NCBI GenBank assembly: GCA_024362935.1
Contig: JANCRA010000007.1
Location: 12,154,503-12,218,502 of the forward strand
Source of the DNA: Setophaga petechia
Taxonomy: Eukaryota > Chordata > Aves > Passeriformes > Parulidae
DNA length: 64,000 bases
Direction of reading: 5' to 3'
Positions 60,401-64,000 of the stretch are shown piece after piece. Within the stretch, counting starts at the first letter, position 1; the number at the start of each line of letters is the position of its first letter. The translations under genes and the position numbers were made by a program. The notes beneath the pieces were generated by a model. It ran no database searches. It was not told the DNA's origin and was given only the letters and a program-made list of their open reading frames with translations.

Positions 60401-61876
60401 CCACAGGAGGATTAAAAGTGTGGCTTGACAAAAAGTTCTGCTTTAGATGTACCATGTTCTTTCCACGTTTCCATTACCATATAGTGTAATGCTATGTAGA
60501 ACACCCAAACCTAGCCTAAGCATGCCAGCTAATAAATTAACTGAAGTGCCTTAATTACTTGCCCATCCAAGTTCATGAGTTCTTTTGAGAAGCATCTTGC
60601 AGAAATGGTAAATATAGGCATCTCTGCATGACACTAAATTACGTCCCAAAGATTTAGAGCAGCAGGAAGCTTTGGCAGATTTCAGATTTTAAGAAAACTG
60701 AAGAAAAAAATAAGCCCTTTGACTTTAGTTACTAACTGCCTGCCCACTCAGATCACACTCTGTATGAGAAGTCAGTTAGTAGTGGATTTTTATTTATTTG
60801 AGAAATGCTGTTATGGTAATTAAGTAAAAGTGCACATGTGTTCAAGGAGTTTTTATTGTGCTTGAGAAAGAAGCCAGGCTAATACAGCCATGGAAATTGA
60901 ACCACTCCATTAAAGCAGAGACAAGTACAGCATGGATAGCAGAAGTGCAAGCTGCCTCCACAGCTCTGACAGCCAAGTTACATCAATCACAGCCACGAGG
61001 GGGTGGATTTAAGCACAGCTCTGCACCTCTCCAGCCATACAAAACCTGGCCTTACCAAGTGCTCCTCAGGGACAGCCAGCTGCATGGTGAGGACAGCTGC
61101 CCACACCCATAAGGTACACCCATCAGTCTACTGGACACAAAGAGCCAAGCTGTTGACCAAGAGCAACACATTTTTGTCATAATAACCAGAGGAAAAAATA
61201 TTCTTCATGCCATTACCAATCTTGTGAGCCCTTTTGTTTTGCTATTTTAGCAGACACACCCATAGTTTAGCTGGCACCCAGTTTCATACTTTGTTGATGA
61301 TATGTGGAAAGTAGAACTTTATTCAACCATATACAGTCCTCACCTTTGCTGCTATATTTTTCTGCTGAGAGTCTTTAAAAGCCATTACCCCACAGTTCAA
61401 TACTGCTACTGCCCAGTTTTTGTTGTTCTCATTGCTGTGCCAAGAAAAAGGAATCACCATCACTGTTGCATGTCTTCCTGCTATCTCAACATGCACAGAA
61501 TGCAAGACCTTTTGCAGAGGACAGCAATAATATGACAACAGAGAGAAATTATAAGAGTCATTGCCATTCTAGCTCATTTTTCATATAACAGATACTCCTG
61601 ATTTTTGCAAAAAGTGACATTAAGGCCCTTCCTGGAAGCCATGAAACAGTGCAGTCATTTTGGGAATTTAGAAGTGGAAGTTGAAAGAAGGTACTGCACC
61701 ACCCCACTGGTCTCAATCTCTCTCACACAGGCAAAATTCTGCTCACAGTAACACCCTGAAACACATCCTGATGCTCACCAGCAAGAAGCAGCCTGGGAAG
61801 AGGGGCTGGAGGGGCTTGGTGGAGAAGGGTCCAGGATCAACATGGAACAGCTGCAGTGGTTGCATCACTCTCTCAA
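57477..61876. other. noncoding DNA, no gene recognised
   Basis: AT-rich DNA without a recognisable exon or repeat family. A CTCF-like core (CCACGAGGGGGTGG) lies at 60993-61006. Open frames are under 90 codons. Confidence 0.6.
60993..61006. promoter_or_regulatory. CTCF-like core motif
   Basis: CCACGAGGGGGTGG matches the core of the CTCF consensus (CCACNAGGGGGCGC) except near its 3' end, where TGG replaces CGC. It is a plausible but weak candidate, judged by eye without a weight matrix. Confidence 0.3.
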
Positions 61877-61920
61877 CACCTGGGTTCAGGCCCTGACCTT
61901 GTGACCTTGGGCAAAATATG
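61877..61920 (+). mobile_element. possible old tRNA-derived SINE (MIR-like) remnant
   Basis: CACCTGGGTTCAGGCCCTGA followed by TTGTGACCTTGGGCAA resembles two well-known parts of the MIR core that normally stand a little further apart. The similarity ends after 44 bases. This is a suggestion only, since MIR fragments are rare and heavily decayed in birds. Confidence 0.28.
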
Positions 61921-62336
61921 CCCAGGCTGGGCCTGACATGCACTGAAATTCTGCTCTTTAGGCTAAAATCAGTCCCTTCTGATAAGTATAAGAATCAACA
62001 TGGCCAGTTTGAGCCACTGGTCAGAAAAGAAGACAGTGGAGATGGAAGGGCAGCCTAGAAGTTATTGCAAGACCTTTGTTCAGGTTGCAAAGTCTTGGGA
62101 GTTTTGTAATGTGTACAAGGTGCCAGAAACTCCAGAGAAGTTTATAAAGAGTAAGCATGAGGCAAGAAAGCTGATAGTTTTAATTTAAGACTCCTGCTTA
62201 CTAAAAGTAACAATAGAGAAGTCACTGCCCAAAAGAGGAGAAGGTGTAACAGCTGTAACCTAGGGGTAGGTCAGAAAAGTTCTGGTTGCTTGGTTTTGGG
62301 TTTTTTTAATCCTGAGGAGTAAAAACCAGTTTTAAG
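61921..62336. other. noncoding DNA, nothing recognised
   Basis: Unique-looking sequence between the possible SINE remnant and the CR1 that follows. No exon, motif cluster or repeat was identified. Confidence 0.55.
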
Positions 62337-62672
62337 GTAAGCAATAATCCTTGAGAAAGTTATCAAGAAGGTGGAGCTGGGCTCTTTACTGTGTTACTGG
62401 ATGTGAGACAATGCATATAGTTTGGAAAAACAAAAAAGAGTTTCAGGCTGGGTATAAAGAACACTTTTTTTTGTCATGAAGGTGGCCAAGCAGTGGAATA
62501 GGCTGCCCAGAGAGGCTTTGCCATTGCCCTCCTTCCAAATTTTCAAAACCAGATCAAATAAAGCTCTGAACAACCTGGTTTGTTCTCACAGCTGACCCTC
62601 AGTTGGGCTGGAGTTTGAACTACAGACCTTGTGAAGTTCCTTCCAGTGAGATTTAGCCTGTGATCCTAGGAT
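62337..62672 (+). mobile_element. CR1 LINE fragment, 5'-truncated
   Basis: The order of CR1 3' landmarks is kept: AAGGTGGAGCTGGGCTCTTT, TTTCAGGCTGGGTATAA, GGAATAGGCTGCCCAGAGAG, then ACAACCTGGTTTGTTCTCAC and a terminal TGTGATCCTAGGATC. About 335 bases remain on the + strand with moderate divergence, including an inserted T-run near 62466. The terminal repeat differs from that of the 32.55 kb copy, so a different CR1 subfamily is likely. Confidence 0.9.
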
Positions 62673-64000
62673 CTGCCAAAAATAACCCAGAGATAATTAT
62701 AGAAAAGCAATCCATGCATAGGAAAGATCAATGAATAATTCAGCCAAGAGGAGAAGGCATGTATAATCAGAGAGGAAAGCCTTACACGTAACTCTTTCAG
62801 ATGCATTTGGAGATATATTAACTTTGCTTTTGCAGGGTATAAAAGTTCCTATTTGGAGAAGACATGCTACCATACTTGTGAGGAAAACAAAATTAAAGTA
62901 CTTTCTCATCAAAATTGTCCCACTACAATAACCTCCTTACAAAGTAGAGTGATTATGATGAGTATTATTTTTACCAAGATCATTTATACTTCTTTCACTA
63001 GAGAGTGGCATTTATTTATATTATTTCAGGGAAAATTTACTAAACCAAAAGGACAGTAGAAGTCTTCACCCTATGTCAGCAAGGAGTAAAATCTAGGAAA
63101 ACTCTTCTCCTTTCCATTCCTTAAAAGTTTAGTAGCTATTCTCCCATCCTTACAGTATCCACCAGCTTTCTTTTTCTCCTTTTATCTCTCTCAGTCAATG
63201 GGTAAAAGGCAAATTGCACATTGTTGTCCTGTGATTCATCCTGAATGCAAAACCACCCTTTTAGTCTGACATGTGGTGTTAATCACCATTTTCCTGTCAC
63301 TTGATGTCAGAGTTGGCAATTTTCTAGCATCTTCACTGGGCGGCCATGTGTACATCATTTCCCATTTCTTTGCTGCATCCAAGCTTGGGTAGCAAATGCA
63401 ATTAAGTCCATGTATTTCAAGAGGATTTTTTTCTTTCTATTTTACATATTCAGAACCTGCCTCATGTTTCAACAGTGTTAGATTAAACTACTCGCAATCC
63501 CAGGGGATATAAATCAACACATCTTTTAACACACGGGGATTTTTGTTTGTTTTTCTTCATCCATGCCAGTGTACTCCTCTCTAAGCTATTTATTTGGATG
63601 AGGGGAAGGCCAAGTACATTTTTCCACCCCTGCCAGTAAGCTGATTGCTCTTTGGCTCAAGCTGCTCAATATATTCCAGCCTAGAGAAGGGAAGTTTCTT
63701 GTTCTCAGCAGCTTGGCAGTGCTCTGATATCTTAAACAGATGCTTGTGGTTTACACCCAATTCATAACTACTTATCATTGGTGGACTTAAAAATCTTATA
63801 CATTAGCTCTTCTTGACTCCCAGAGGTCAAGATGTGCATTAAAACACCTCATTTGTTTCTCTTCTGTGTTTGTGCTTTGTGTTAATTCTATTGGAAACCT
63901 TTGTTTAGCTCAATTTGCAGCATTGGGATTTGCATGTCGTTCTTGGAGCTGGTCCTTCTGAGTACCCAAGGTTTCTCAGACAATGCCACTGCCAAACTCC
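62673..64000. other. noncoding DNA, no gene recognised
   Basis: AT-rich unique-looking DNA up to the end of the window, with no exon, RNA gene or repeat family recognised. Confidence 0.6.

Noticed and set aside
1..64000. Search for tRNA or rRNA genes, CRISPR arrays, LTR pairs, endogenous viral genes, and operon-like gene clusters
   Set aside because: None could be supported: no cloverleaf-type sequence, no regularly spaced repeats, no paired long terminal repeats and no viral protein motifs were recognised by eye.

Overview
The window looks like a piece of a bird chromosome. It is AT-rich overall, has no long open reading frames, and carries several 3'-truncated CR1 LINE fragments. One of these still ends in the avian CR1 terminal octamer (ATTCTATG-type) at about 32965-32980. 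I see no bacterial, viral or plasmid-like organisation. The bird assignment rests on repeat type and style; I cannot name the species.

The only place that looks like a gene start is 42330-43134 on the + strand. It has a perfect palindromic kappa-B motif (42330), a TATA box (42565), a compact CpG island (about 42780-43060) and a strong AAG|GTAAGA splice donor at 43134/43135. This fits a first exon of roughly 540 bases whose other exons lie outside the window or were not recognised. The presumed leader holds several short upstream ORFs. These include an ATG-TAA start-stop element and one ORF whose TGA overlaps the last candidate ATG (43050). That last ATG opens only 28 codons before the donor, and I do not recognise the peptide, so the exon could be entirely 5'UTR or belong to a long noncoding RNA.

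The rest reads as intron or intergenic DNA. Left of the promoter (1-42300) there are young short tandem duplications (6445, 18679, 22023, 26510), G-rich and pyrimidine-rich tracts near 10.4-10.7 kb, an AT pentanucleotide repeat at 29.24 kb, a decayed LINE at 24.88-25.48 kb that still shows reverse-transcriptase-like landmarks, a possible second one at 35.1-35.64 kb, a clear CR1 at 32.55 kb and a T34 run at 39.94 kb. Right of the exon (43135-64000) there are four CR1 fragments (46.55, 46.94, 50.44 and 62.34 kb), a strong 10-bp hairpin (54918), an RFX X-box (57463) and a CTCF-like core (60993). Several stretches (notably 21.18-21.60 and 36.47-36.85 kb) are rich in TAAT/ATTA words and read like conserved regulatory DNA. 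That is only an inference without an alignment.

I found no complete protein-coding gene, RNA gene, CRISPR array or operon, and nothing I would call a new biological system.
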